A stretch of DNA of 64,000 nt, taken from contig CP136061.1 in the NCBI GenBank assembly GCA_032622095.1, positions 220,069,148 through 220,133,147 of the forward strand, given 5' to 3'. Every line of letters begins with the position of its first letter. Position 1 is the first letter of the stretch. A program made the translations under genes and the position numbers. The notes beneath the pieces are model-generated. The model saw only the letters and a program-made list of their open reading frames with translations. It did no database searches and was not told the DNA's origin. Source of the DNA: Siphonodentalium dalli. Lineage: Eukaryota > Mollusca > Scaphopoda > Gadilida > Siphonodentaliidae. Below, piece by piece: positions 22,970 through 34,049 of this stretch.

Positions 22970-24634
22970 ATGGGTCTACAGAAAGAGTTTAATTAGTTTT
23001 ACCGTGCTGCTGATATGTAACAATACAACCGAGATCATGCCTTCTGTATGTAAATTCATTGTGAAATATATGACGATTGGCACGCAAAATGAAAAACTGT
23101 TATAACCATCGATGAATTTCAAATATTATTGCACAAATCAATATTTGAATTTGTTTAATCTCAATAAAAACCGTACATATACATACAGTATTTGAGATAA
23201 AATATATGAATAAGTTTACATGTGAAATTAATATTTACAAGTGATCAAGCACATTACATATATACAAGAAACACAACCAATTCTCGCCATTAACATCGGC
23301 ATTTATTATCATGTATTCGCCCTATACGATGCGACGGAGTCGGTTTAATAGGCCCTTCTTAGAAAATGGCTTAGTCAGATAATCCCTAAAATATAGTCAT
23401 GTGGAACAAATATTTAGTTTAACAGACCTGTTTTCAATCAGTATTTGTAGTGTTCTAGAAATACAATGTAGTAGAATTTCTGTCCCAGTTCTTGGAAGTA
23501 AATTATGATTTGACACTAAAAATTTAACACTGATAGTATACGCTGCAAGCGACCGGCTCAGTCGCTGACTAGTAGAAATATCCGTTAATAATTATTTGAC
23601 TGAAATCTGTGGAGTGGTTTATTACAATACTTTTTGCACCCATATATGATTTTTGTTAGCAGTTGAATGCATGCTCAGAATTTTGGTAACTTTTACTCTC
23701 ATTATCTGTGTCCACTCACCTGTTTTTATTTATATAATATTTACAATTAATATACTGTATAAAGTAGATCGCAATAAATATGTTCAACCAGACAAATCAA
23801 GCATGCATTTAGCGAACATTTTGAAAACCTTTTTAAAGCAAGTTGACAAAATAAAAACCCATTTTCAGGATGATGAATGGCATTATTACATTGTTATGAA
23901 GTGACAACATAACCACCACATCATATGAAGTTCCAGGTAATCCAAGCTCAGCCTAAACGTGTCGTGCCGTATCTTTAATGACAGTTATTGCCAGTTTACA
24001 CGCATTCAGAGCCCCTATATCTTGTTTATTTGTTTAGTTAGGGCTTAACGGCATTTTAACCGTCATGCCAAATCAGGACTGACAGAGCCCACGGTTTCGC
24101 TGAATTGAGTTCACATGTTACCATTAATTAGGGTATACTCAGAATCTCAAAAACGTTCATTAGAGTATATATGATCTCCAAATTTCGCCCACCATCACAG
24201 AGACATAATTCCAAAACAAAAATGTCGCGACTGAGGACTATATAATTGCATCTACTTAGCATTCGCTTACATACGTGCATCTAATTGGCAAGTCGCTTAG
24301 ATAAGCTGATGGAAGTGTCGTATGCTGATTAGAAACGTCCGTTAATAATTATTGAATCGAAGCAGACGGCCAATTTAAAACTACGACATCGCGTCTATTG
24401 GGCGAGAAGTTGAAGCTCGTGGGTCCTCTAATCAACCTTTTTTTGGAGAATCTGCACGAGTGTAACCAACTCAACGCTTCGAGATCAAAATTCTAATGTT
24501 CGTGTAATGTGAACTGAACACCGGTAGTTTCGGGACGTAAACACCAACATCAAAGGTATATCTACTTTGATAGTTTGAGGCTGTGATTTGGGAGCTAGCG
24601 GACTGGAATGGCTTATATACTATATACATCTCAC
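22970..24634. other. Intron 3 of main gene, distal part
   Basis: AT-rich, no exon supported. The phrase TCCGTTAATAATTATT occurs at about 23580 and 24340, suggesting an old duplication. A plus-strand frame at 23653-23904 has no recognisable domain. Confidence 0.4.
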
Positions 24635-25279
24635 CTGTCTTTCGAATCATTGTCATCATTGGCAGTGGCATCTCCTCCACTGAACCCTCCAATCCGATTC
24701 TTCCTATTTACCAATGTCACCCGTGGAACGTGCGGACTAGTTGGTGGCGGTCGTGTCGTCTGCCTGACTGTTCCGATATTAAAACCATATGCCTTCATGT
24801 TTTCTGTGTCGTCATCAGTCCACGTGTCTAAGCTCTCTTGTGGATTTGCATGCGCATGAGCATCGTCGGTATGTTCTATTTCTGGCACAACGTCATCGGT
24901 TAAATCTTCCGATTCTGCGCTCTCTAAATCCCCAATTTCTGTGTCATCTGTCAAATCTTCATCATCAACAACATCATCATCATCACCAGCATCATCTTGG
25001 GTAGATTCGTCTGCAGTTTCTTCCATTTCGTCCAACTGACTGTCGTCTGCACTTCCATCCGGGCTCACAAACACTTGACTGTGGGCTTCTTCGAGCATAT
25101 CGTCTAACGGCTCTGATGTATTTTCTTCCGTGTCGTCTGTATCATGAGAATCATCGATCGAGGCTGGTTCGTCGCTAACTAAATCATCGATGACGTCATC
25201 GTACGGTGATAATTCTGATTCCGGTTGCGCAGGGGATGGAGAAAGTAATTCTTCGAGCAGTGATAAGGTATCACTTGAA
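24635..25279 (-). CDS. Orphan PPxY membrane protein, exon 3 (acidic ectodomain)
   Basis: The largest exon (645 nt), encoding residues 168-382. The acceptor is TTGCTCACATTCCAG and the donor GTGAGA after GACAG; phase is 2 on both sides, so the exon is skippable without a frame change. The product is dominated by Asp, Glu, Ser and Thr (for example DDAGDDDDVVDDEDLTDD), with almost no aromatic or Cys residues, so it is probably extended and unstructured, possibly Ca2+-binding or a spacer. The last ~45 residues switch to a Pro- and basic-containing stretch (RPPPTSPHVPRVTLVNRKNR) before the membrane. The antisense His/Gln-rich frames are shadows. Low complexity makes homology search unreliable here; the function of the acidic region is unknown. 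Confidence 0.82.
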
Positions 25280-25719
25280 CTGGAATGTGAGCAAAATGAA
25301 GGGACTATCCGGGAAAAATAGGTACATCCTCTCGTTAATTCAAATGTGTTTGTGTACAATAATGTAATGATACATTGATCAGCAATCCATCATGAAACAC
25401 GAATCAAAACCGGTTTTGCAATGGAGATACAAGATAGAACAGGACATCACGACATATATACCTGCATCTTTGGAGTTAAATGGGAAGTGATCATTTGTGA
25501 AGTTTTTTGCTAGTTATGAGTAATAAATATACAGAGCCGCACTGTGTTGTTTTGTGATCGTGATTAAAGGTAACAATGAGCAAGGACGAATAAATGCGTT
25601 GGTTATCAATGATTCCCCAATCCTCAACACACATCATTTTATTATCTGGATTCACTATCAATTGTTATCCAGACATGGGCACGGGCTACTATCGAAATAC
25701 AATCCAAGAGAGTGTGCAA

Positions 25720-25960
25720 CATGTGGCTTGGCGGCTGTGTATCAGTTACTAAATTTATCTTGTTGGGTAAATTCGTCGCGGCTCGATACCAGTTACTAAA
25801 TTTAACATGGTGGATTTAGAAATTCGTTACGGCTGGGAAGCAGTTACTAAATTTACCATGCATGGTGTGTTTATAAAGTTGTCGTGGCTGAATGGGTACC
25901 AGTTAATTTACCTTACCTTGGTGGGTTTATAAATTCGTCCCGGCTGGGAACAACATCCGA
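25720..25960 (-). repeat. Minisatellite spanning the exon 2 donor
   Basis: Four units of about 55-70 bp, minus-strand pattern CCCAGCCGGGACGAATTT..., ...CCACCA..., GGTAAATTTAGTAACTG. The unit furthest upstream in the gene contains the end of exon 2 and its GTAAGG donor; the other three are in intron 2 with altered donor positions. Confidence 0.8.
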
Positions 25961-26057
25961 AGATTCTGAAGACTCCTCTTCGTCATCATGCGCTTGGTCA
26001 GGTATCGGTGGTGGGGCTGGTAGCATCGGGTTCCGCACGGGCATCCAGGGCACGAGC
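25917..26057 (-). CDS. Orphan PPxY membrane protein, exon 2
   Basis: Encodes residues 121-167: a Pro-rich segment (MPVRNPMLPAPPPIPDQ) then HDDEEESSESSD, leading into the acidic exon 3. The acceptor is AAATCTGTTTTAG (AG at 26059-26058) and the donor CAAG/GTAAGG (GT at 25916-25915). Entry phase 2 completes the Trp codon begun in exon 1, and exit phase 2 completes the Ser codon of exon 3. The exon is too short to show on length alone; phase agreement on both sides and the shared acidic composition support it. Its 3' end lies in a minisatellite unit, so a second donor-like GTAAAT in the next unit could give an alternative end. Confidence 0.72.
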
Positions 26058-26973
26058 CTAAAACAGATTTACACTTAATTAAACAACCCATTTGTTTACT
26101 AAAAATATATCTTAACCCAGACCACGATAGGGTAACATAAATGTGTCACTAAGCATACCCAGTCCGCTTTGACACTACTTTCAAAAGAAGAAGTACATGT
26201 ATTAACACGTTTTGAATTTGTCAGCCTTGAAACATTCCAATGATCGCCTCTTATAAAGGTCGTACATGCATGCGTCTGTCGCCAAATAGCGACAGATAAT
26301 AAATGGCGTTCTCAGTTGTGAGTGTTTTGTTATTGATAGTTTTCGATGTATTACTTACGGATGATTTTGTGGATTTTCACGTGGCTCGTTCATGTGATAC
26401 TAATGATGGTGAGTAAAAGTATTTTGCATTTTCTTGTTGCCGTGTAAGCTGAAAATTGGCAAGCGAAATTCTAGATTATTTGGCGATATATCGGACGTTC
26501 AAACGTCAACATAAACAATACGACGTCAGAGGAAATGTGGGACACCATGCAGTGTTTCTGATGGGTTCATTGTCACCACATGTTGGTGATTAGGTACCTA
26601 GATTTGGACATCGATGGCTTTTGACATTTGACATATGTGTGTTTTGTGTAATACAAATCACCAACAGCCGTAAACTTATGTCGGCGGGGAAAAATTTATA
26701 TTAGCCAGAAATGTACAATGTACAATGTGCAATCATGTTCTGTGGTCATTGATGATCAGATGTAAGATGTCGATACAGTTGTTTCATAAAATCAGTACAA
26801 AGGTTATACCGGGTACCCGACATTTATCTTCAAATAGCCGCGTATCACCACAACAAAATGATTCGACAATGGCCTTCAGTAAATGCACACGGTAACTTGT
26901 TTTGTTCACAAATGTCAGAGCATACAAACAACTCACAATCAGCCAACACGATGCATATTTTCATTTTAGTTAA

Positions 26974-27364
26974 CCCTTTACCCAACAAACCGGCCAAAAC
27001 CGGCCAAATAAAGCTTCAACAGCCTAAAATATCTTCGGTCTGTCTCAATAGAACCATACAAATATGGATATCATTGGAACCGGCTCCTTGACCACATTGT
27101 GATAGTTACAGTTAGCCCTGTGCCAATGCATTCTCTTATATATGCGAGTCGACCATAGGTCGCCTCGCATATATAAGAGAATGCATTGGCCTAAAAAAAA
27201 TCTTTTTTTAACACTTTTTACCATTTTTTCTTACATTCTTTAACAATTTTATAATTTTTAATGTGTTAAGCCAATGCATTCTCTTATATATGCGAGGCGA
27301 CCTATGGTCGACTCGCATATATAAGAGAATGCATTGGCACAGGGCCCTTCTGTTGGGTAAAGGG
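26974..27364. mobile_element. piggyBac-like MITE, copy A
   Basis: Flanked by TTAA (26970-26973 and 27365-27368), with inverted ends CCCTTTACCCAAC...GTTGGGTAAAGGG, the hallmark of piggyBac termini. Two hairpins with 27 bp perfect arms (GCCAATGCATTCTCTTATAT...) are themselves reverse complements of each other, separated by an AT-rich linker. No coding capacity. Lies in intron 1 of the main gene and is almost identical to copy B at 33664-34045. Confidence 0.92.
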
Positions 27365-28132
27365 TTAAATACTAAATGGATTCTCCCTCTCTGTTATAAA
27401 AGTATACATTTGAATGGTCTATATTGTTCATCTGTAGGGGTCTTCAGGGAAAATAAGGAGACGACAGATATTACAAGTATATGATTGCCGATCAAAGTGT
27501 CTTTGACTGATATGGTATTCACATCAAACTGTATCAAATTATGAGTCCAACATGGTCGTTTTATGAAGTTAGTATCTGAACATTTCAAAGGGAATTAGTA
27601 ATTAGTATAGAAATGGCAATGGCAGCACATGCGTAGCACTCAATAGTGTCAACGAAAGTGTACAATTAAACTCCGAAACAAATGTTGTCAACTTGCACAA
27701 CTAGTGTAAATGTACACGCCACCCAAGTTGTGACCCAACTGGGATATACTGAAAGATTGGATAAACCTTAAACAACTGGCTACTATTATATCATATTTTC
27801 CTACTGTTTCTCTTTTGCTGTGTATATTATCTTGTCAGGGAATGAAAAATACGCCACTTGTGACCTTTTAATCCACAAGAAAGACAAGGAAATGTAGGTT
27901 TGAAAACCTCGAAATTCCCTGTACCCCCATCAGTCAGACGTCTGTCACTAGTTTCACGAAATATGCCATATCGACGGTAATTTGCCTGAACAAACTTATA
28001 AGTTCAACATTTGTGCACCAGTTGGATATTACTGTCATGGGTGTCCCATTCTGTGTTGTCAACATATATAGCCACTGTTCTGTCACACAAACGTACCAAT
28101 TAAATTTAAAATAGCATCACATGTTCACTAAC

Positions 28133-28494
28133 CATGCACTCTCGAACGAGAAATGTTTTCCTGAATCCCTGACATGGTCATGCAGCGCAAGATCCGAGTT
28201 CCTGGTGTGGTCACGTGATGTCCCTTGCGAATCATCCTCTGATATGTCCTCGTTTCTTCTAACAGCAATGGACGGGACGTTGACATTGGATGCCAACATA
28301 GATGCCGCTAAAGCGGACATTGTGTCTGACATCGAGGCTCGGGGGTTCGCCATCTGTCGTCTGCGTTTGTTTAGAGCCCGAGATATACAACGACCTCGTA
28401 AACAATAGGAGTTGATTGAACATGGTGGGAAACATGCGCCAATCAGGTTTAAAGTGCCTAAAAAAACAATGACAGACATGTACCAAATAAACAT
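28133..28494 (-). CDS. Orphan PPxY membrane protein, exon 1 (signal peptide)
   Basis: First coding exon as modelled, residues 1-120. The ATG at 28494-28492 opens MFIWYMSVIVFLGTLNLIGA, a hydrophobic stretch suitable as a signal peptide, with likely cleavage before Cys21. Four Cys follow (C21-x3-C25-x5-C31-x4-C36), like the first half of an EGF module, then NKRRRQ, a furin-type basic site, then a Ser- and Met-containing stretch and a charged end. The donor is GTTAGT (28132-28127), exit phase 2. Alternative: a strong pyrimidine-AG (CATTGTTTTTTTAG) falls inside the hydrophobic stretch at 28458, so this could be an internal exon starting at 28457, with the true signal peptide on an exon further upstream. 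The plus-strand frame opposite it is a shadow. Confidence 0.62.
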
Positions 28495-29507
28495 ACATGT
28501 GGAATGGCAACGAGATCGTGTGACAAATATTGACAATTAAATTATGTATATAGATTATAGTGTTGATGCTTGTCATCTTAAAGTCATTAGCTTCACTCCC
28601 GGTGGGCATATATTTGATGTCAGACAGAACTGTGCCCGATATACCACAAGAAAGGTCATAAAAAACTAGAAAGAAAACCCCAATGTGGCATATTATTAGT
28701 GCGGTACTCGCCCTGTATTAAATTGTTGAAAACTGCGATCAGAGTAAGAAATCTTCTCAGATACTAACACATTTTCGGAGCGAATCAGAGCGCGGAGTCT
28801 CATGGAATTATATTCGGAGGAAATCGGAACCACCCGAATAACGACGATCGGCTGGCACGCACGACTGGGAGAACAGCCAAAACAAAGGCCGGCATGTCGA
28901 TAACGAAATTAGATTCAACAAAAAGAGAAAAAAACAAACAAAATAATAGGGGGCCTATCATAGTTTTTGCATTCAAGTTTTCTAAGTAAAATGTCGACAA
29001 TTATTTGGCAACTAACAAAGTTTTCACACTCTGTATATATATTTATATATAATATGGAATTTTTGCAAATTTAGGAGAGAATGAGTACGTATTCACAGTG
29101 TGCAAAAGACGATTGGCACACCTCCGAAATTATCCAGGTTCACCAATAATAAACAAATCTGGGAATTCTGCCTTCTAATCTAACGTCAACATATTTGGCC
29201 GAATACAAGGTTAAGTTATCTGCATGCGAATTATTGACTTCTGTAAATGTAAATTATAAGCAATATTTCAATAATATTTGACATCACAATAGACCAATCG
29301 TGCTGAGCTAGATCGATTGGTCTTCCTGACACGTACTGTTGTAAGAGATTTCTTGAATATTGAAATTTTGTTTGCTTGAAGATTTGTTCAAATTTATGAT
29401 GAATATACCAGCAAAACATTATACATTGTCTTTCATTAGTTTCAAAATTGTCTTTCATTAGTTTCAAAATGAATAAGAATAATTTTTTTACAAAAAAATG
29501 GTTGTAA
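28495..29507. other. Upstream of main gene, no clear promoter
   Basis: Should contain the 5' UTR and promoter if the ATG at 28494 is right. The block at 28770-28880 is less AT-rich than its surroundings. No TATA box or initiator stands out enough to call. CTTTCATTAGTTTCAAAAT is duplicated in tandem at about 29430-29470. Confidence 0.35.
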
Positions 29508-30495
29508 CTTGAAAGAACAATTTAGAGTAGGCCTACTCCCTTTATCCAAGATTCATGCTGGCTGTGAAAGACCGATGGGATTATTTTAGCCCGATCGGTA
29601 TATTTTAGCCCGATCGGGCTATTATTGATTGATCGGTGGTTCACCCAGACCTGTACGATATGCGCACTATATGATATAGATAAGGCGTTTTATGTATGGG
29701 AGGCCTATTTCACTTGAAAGAACAATTTATAGTAGGCCTACTCCCTTTATCCAAGATTCAGGCTGGCTGTGAAAGACCGATCGGTCTATTTTAGCCCGAT
29801 CGGGCTATTATTGATTGATCGGTGGTTCACCCAGACCTATAGGGTATGCGCGCTATAGTATATAGATAAGGCGTTTCATGTATGGGAGGCCTATTTCACT
29901 TGAAAGAACAATTTATAGTAGGCCTACTCCCTTTATCCAAGATTCAGGCTGGCTGTGAAAGACCGATCGGTCTATTTTAGCCCGATCGGTCTATTTTAGC
30001 CCGATCAGGCTATTATTGATTGATCGGTGGTTCACCCAGACCTGTAGGGTATGCGCGCTATAGTATATAGATAAGGCGTTTCATGTATGGGAGGCCTATT
30101 TCACTTGAAAGAACAATTTATAGTAGGCCTACTCCCTTTATCCAAGATTCAGGCTGGCTGTGAAAGACCGATCGGTCTATTTTAGCCCGATCGGGCTATT
30201 ATTGATTGATCGGTGGCTCACCCAGACCTATAGGGTATGCGCGCTATAGTATATAGATAAGGCGTTTCATGTATGGGAGGCCTATTTCACTTGAAAGAAC
30301 AATTTAGAGTAGGCCTACTCCCTTTATCCAAGATTCAAGCTGGCTGTGAAAGAACGATCGGTCTATTTTAGCCTGATCGGTCTACTTTAGCCCGATCGGG
30401 CTGTTATTGATTGATCGGTGGTTCACCCAGACCTGTAGGATATACGCGCTATAGCATATAGATACGGCATTTCATGTATGGGATACCCATTTCAC
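29508..30495 (+). repeat. Higher-order tandem array, alternating 205/186 bp units
   Basis: Five units starting CTTGAAAGAACAATTTA at 29508, 29713, 29899, 30104 and 30290. Unit lengths are 205, 186, 205, 186, 205. The 19 bp difference is an extra GATCGGTCTATTTTAGCCC block within a run of GATCGGGCTA-type palindromic words. Inner units are nearly identical; the outer ones are more diverged. Confidence 0.93.
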
Positions 30496-30512
30496 ATTTA
30501 TTATTCATTTAC

Positions 30513-31740
30513 GATCAAGCGCAAATATTTCGCAAAATAACATCTATCATTTGCGCTTCAGTGTAAATCATTTGCGCAAATAAAAATTAATATGCATTGA
30601 TATCACCCCCCCTGAATTAATTTTAAATGGCACAGACCCACCATATGAGGGAAGCACCCCCCCCCCCCCAGTAACCCCAATATCTCTTTTATGACCATGG
30701 AAATGGTAGAGATATGTGCAGGATATATCTCTTTTATAAAATATACTAGATCTCTGGGATGGAGACACAAATTCTTGGGGACAGGGATGCTGATAATATG
30801 AAAATTGGGGTTTTCCCCAATTTCAAGTCAATAAGTACACCATATGAGGGAAGCGAGTCCCCAGTAACCCCGAATTCCATATTTATGGCCATGGAAATGG
30901 TATATATATGTGTAGGAGATGTCCCTTTAATAAAATATACTAGAGCTCTGGGAGTGAGGCACCAATTCTTGGGACACCAGGGACAGAGATGATATATGCA
31001 TATGGAAATATTTTTTCTTCAATGTTTCAGTATTATATGGGGCTACTACTATGGGTCCATGATAATATACTATGAGATGGACTCTATCATTCACAATCAG
31101 AGGGAAGTATAAAGGGAGTGTTAGGTATTTGCGCTTAAGCGCAAATATATTGATAGACATATACTTGCGCTTAAGCGCAAATGATTCATTTTCACATTTT
31201 ATATTAACTAATTGCATTTAAGCGTAAATCAGTTACGCTTAATGTAATCATTTACGCTTAAGCATAATTGACTTATGCGTTATCATAATACATTGGAATT
31301 ATATTAAGAGCAATAATTTCATCGGCTGTCTTACCTTATATGTATATTTGTATAATCTGATGTATGTTAACTTACTGGCATTAGTAATGTGGTTGCATCC
31401 ATTTCAGCTTGAGTATGTGGAGTTCAATGGGGGTGTATATGAATTACGGTTAAGCGCAACTCATTTACCCTTAAGTGGATTTCATTTACACTTAGGCGTA
31501 ATTGAAATGAATTATGCTTAAGCAAATACATGTACCTATCTCCAACTGGTTTCCTCAGTCTGAACATCCATCTTAGTATGGGATCTGGGTGGAGTCCTCA
31601 CCTATGTTTGAGTAATGTTTTATGGCCTGAGTTAATTTGAGTTTAGAGCAAATCACATGGGAGTCTTTTTTACATTTATTATTTATTTGCATACAAATAT
31701 TTGCGCTTAAGCATAAAGCAATTGCGCTTACTTAGTGCAA
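30513..31740. repeat. Cluster of GCGCTTAAGCGC palindromes
   Basis: About a dozen intact or decayed copies of ATTTGCGCTTAAGCGCAAAT or its half-sites occur: near 30513, 30552, 31127, 31166, 31202, 31222, 31240, 31448, 31470, 31490, 31690 and 31715. Spacing is irregular and intervening DNA is mostly unrelated. Confidence 0.8.
30632..31000 (+). repeat. Two diverged ~200 bp tandem copies
   Basis: Copies start at CACCATATGAGGGAAGC (about 30638 and 30839) and share CCATGGAAATGGTA, AAAATATACTAGA and CTCTGGGA. A C12 run interrupts the first copy (30660-30671). Confidence 0.8.
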
Positions 31741-33659
31741 ATACACAACACTTCTTTACTTCCATCCAATTTTAACTGGTATATTTATTTGGGCCTATAC
31801 ATGGACGTAAATATACATCGCTGGCCTATATAAACTCAAAAATTGAAGAAAACATAATTCCATATGGATATCTATATCACTATCGCTGTCCCAAACAAAT
31901 ACGGTCTGTACTAGAATAGTGAATAGCAATATGGCACACATGTAGCATTGCACAGGTAATTAAACAGTTTGAAATACACATGTAAGACAACTCTTTCTGC
32001 AAGAGACTGTACCTGCTGTAGTTCGATCATAAAATCGGTCAACGATCTGCAACGATTACAAATTTCTATAAATAGTAACATTTTCAACTGTTACCGTTGT
32101 TCATTGCTCGATCATGACCACTTTGATTATAATTCTTTCATAACTCGGTCAATGTCCTTCCGTTGGTGATTTCAGGCAATAATTCCTTTTATATCCCTCC
32201 CATTCGAATTGACTATACCCATACTGATACCGCTTGTTTTTCGTTTTATTAAGCTGATGTTACGCTATTCCAGCAAACGGCCTCCCTCCACGGAAGCTAT
32301 TTTCTGAGAACGAAAGCCGACTCAATCCCGACCAAGTCGGAAGTGTTCGGGTGTTTCCGCGACTGCACACGACAACTCGTTTGTGTATTTATTTCGCGTT
32401 TACAGTGGAATTATTCGTCCCGATTGAGGGAAAGTAAATAGTTAGTTACGTGGCCGTATAATTAGTACAAACTGATATCTGGTTAGGGAATTTCGTGTAT
32501 GGGGGTTATTTTATTCAGTCTTTCCACAGAATAACGCAGGGAACTCAACTGTGAGGTTCAATTTACGTTTCACATCAATTTAACCGAAGCCTACGCTACC
32601 AAGTTTAATGTAGTTTCATTTTATTGTGGAAACCAACCGTTTGGACCAATGAAATTAACTTAATTAAGTAAGACGTCCATATGTTTTTCGTCCTTGTAGT
32701 TTTTCTGCCTTTCAATAAGCACAATCGACGTTGCCCCCCCCCCCCCCCCCCCCCCCCCCACCAACTTACATCGTTGTTTCCTAACGACCCGCTACAATAA
32801 TCTGTCATCATTCGTTCACACTCAACATAGCTGTCAATAAGTTACTTTATTGTGTCGGAGAGGGGCTAATTAAGTTATGTAACTGTGTATTATTTCAAAT
32901 AAAATACGTTTAAAGTAAAAAATAGTATGTAGCGAGGTTGTTACAGTGATTTTCAGGGAACTGTTTGGACACAGTAACATAATTTGCCGTGAAGTGCGTG
33001 TACATGGTCTCTAGTTCGCACTTAATGACTTAATGTAAGTTGATGACTACGTTGAGTCACATCATGTAAAGTATAGATACAAATGCGTGTACTAATATAG
33101 ACAACGGTGCAAGCAAGGCCATGCATGATGGAAGTGACACAAGCTAACATCGCACTGTCTTATAAATAATACTAACCTGTGATCACGATGGCTAACTGTA
33201 GCACGGATATTCCTAGTTTCATCTCACATCATTTCTGAAAAGATATAACGCCCAGTCACATTGAAACATACACCGACATAAGTACAAACAAATCAATCCA
33301 GAAATACAATAGTGCTTTTAGCAGATCATATCACCGAGGCAACCGTGTATATTTGAGCTGACACGGGACACCAGGACAAAAAGAACAATAGTTATGACTC
33401 ACTTTTCCCTACCTATCCTTTTAAGCCTCATACCCTAAAGGTTTTTATTTTCAAGAATAACTTCTGAAAGATTCCATAAAAATGAAAATAAACACATTTC
33501 GTTGTCTCACAATTGGTTGTTTTCTTGTATTTGTTACATATATTATACAAGGAGATTCCAAATTAATCTAAGATATATCTTAAAGAAGATATGAAAAGCC
33601 ATCAGAATGTATCAAAATAAAAAAATAATCTGGTTTGTATAACCCGTACCATACCCCAT
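31741..33659. other. No recognised gene; long C run
   Basis: AT-rich DNA with a C26 homopolymer at 32734-32759. The block 32260-32420 is less AT-rich but has no exon-like frame with splice sites. Nothing else is supported. Confidence 0.4.
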
Positions 33660-33663
33660 TTAA

Positions 33664-34045
33664 CCCTTTACCCAACAAACCGGCCAAAACCGGCCAAATA
33701 AAGCTTCAACAGCCTAAAATATCTTCGGTCTGTCTCAATAGAACCATACAAATATGGATATCATTGGAACCGGCTCCTTGACCACATTGTGATAGTTACA
33801 GTTATGCCCTGTGCCAATGCATTCTCTTATATATGCGAGTCGACCATAGGTCGCCTCGCATATATAAGAGAATGCATTGGCACAGGGCATAACACTTTTT
33901 ACCATTTTTTCTTACATTCTTTAACAATTTTATAATTTTTAATGTGTTAAGCCAATGCATTCTCTTATATATGCGAGGCGACCTATGGTCGACTCGCATA
34001 TATAAGAGAATGCATTGGCACAGGGCCGTTCTGTTGGGTAAAGGG
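33664..34045. mobile_element. piggyBac-like MITE, copy B
   Basis: Flanked by TTAA (33660-33663 and 34046-34049), with the same CCCTTTACCCAAC inverted ends and two mutually inverted hairpins as copy A. In this copy the first hairpin's arms extend through ATGCCCTGTGCC/GGCACAGGGCAT, so part of the linker seen in copy A is replaced by a longer palindrome. The remaining sequence is virtually the same as copy A, indicating recent movement. Confidence 0.92.
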
Positions 34046-34049
34046 TTAA

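Noticed and set aside
24789-25004. His/Gln-rich plus-strand frame
   Set aside because: It is antisense to the Asp/Glu-rich exon 3 and arises from GAT/GAC codons read backwards.
28121-28408. Plus-strand frame of 95 codons
   Set aside because: Antisense to exon 1, which has better splice and composition support.
29508-31740. CRISPR-like regular repeats
   Set aside because: Repeats of ~190-205 bp with no spacers, and irregular palindromes, in an intron-bearing animal genome.
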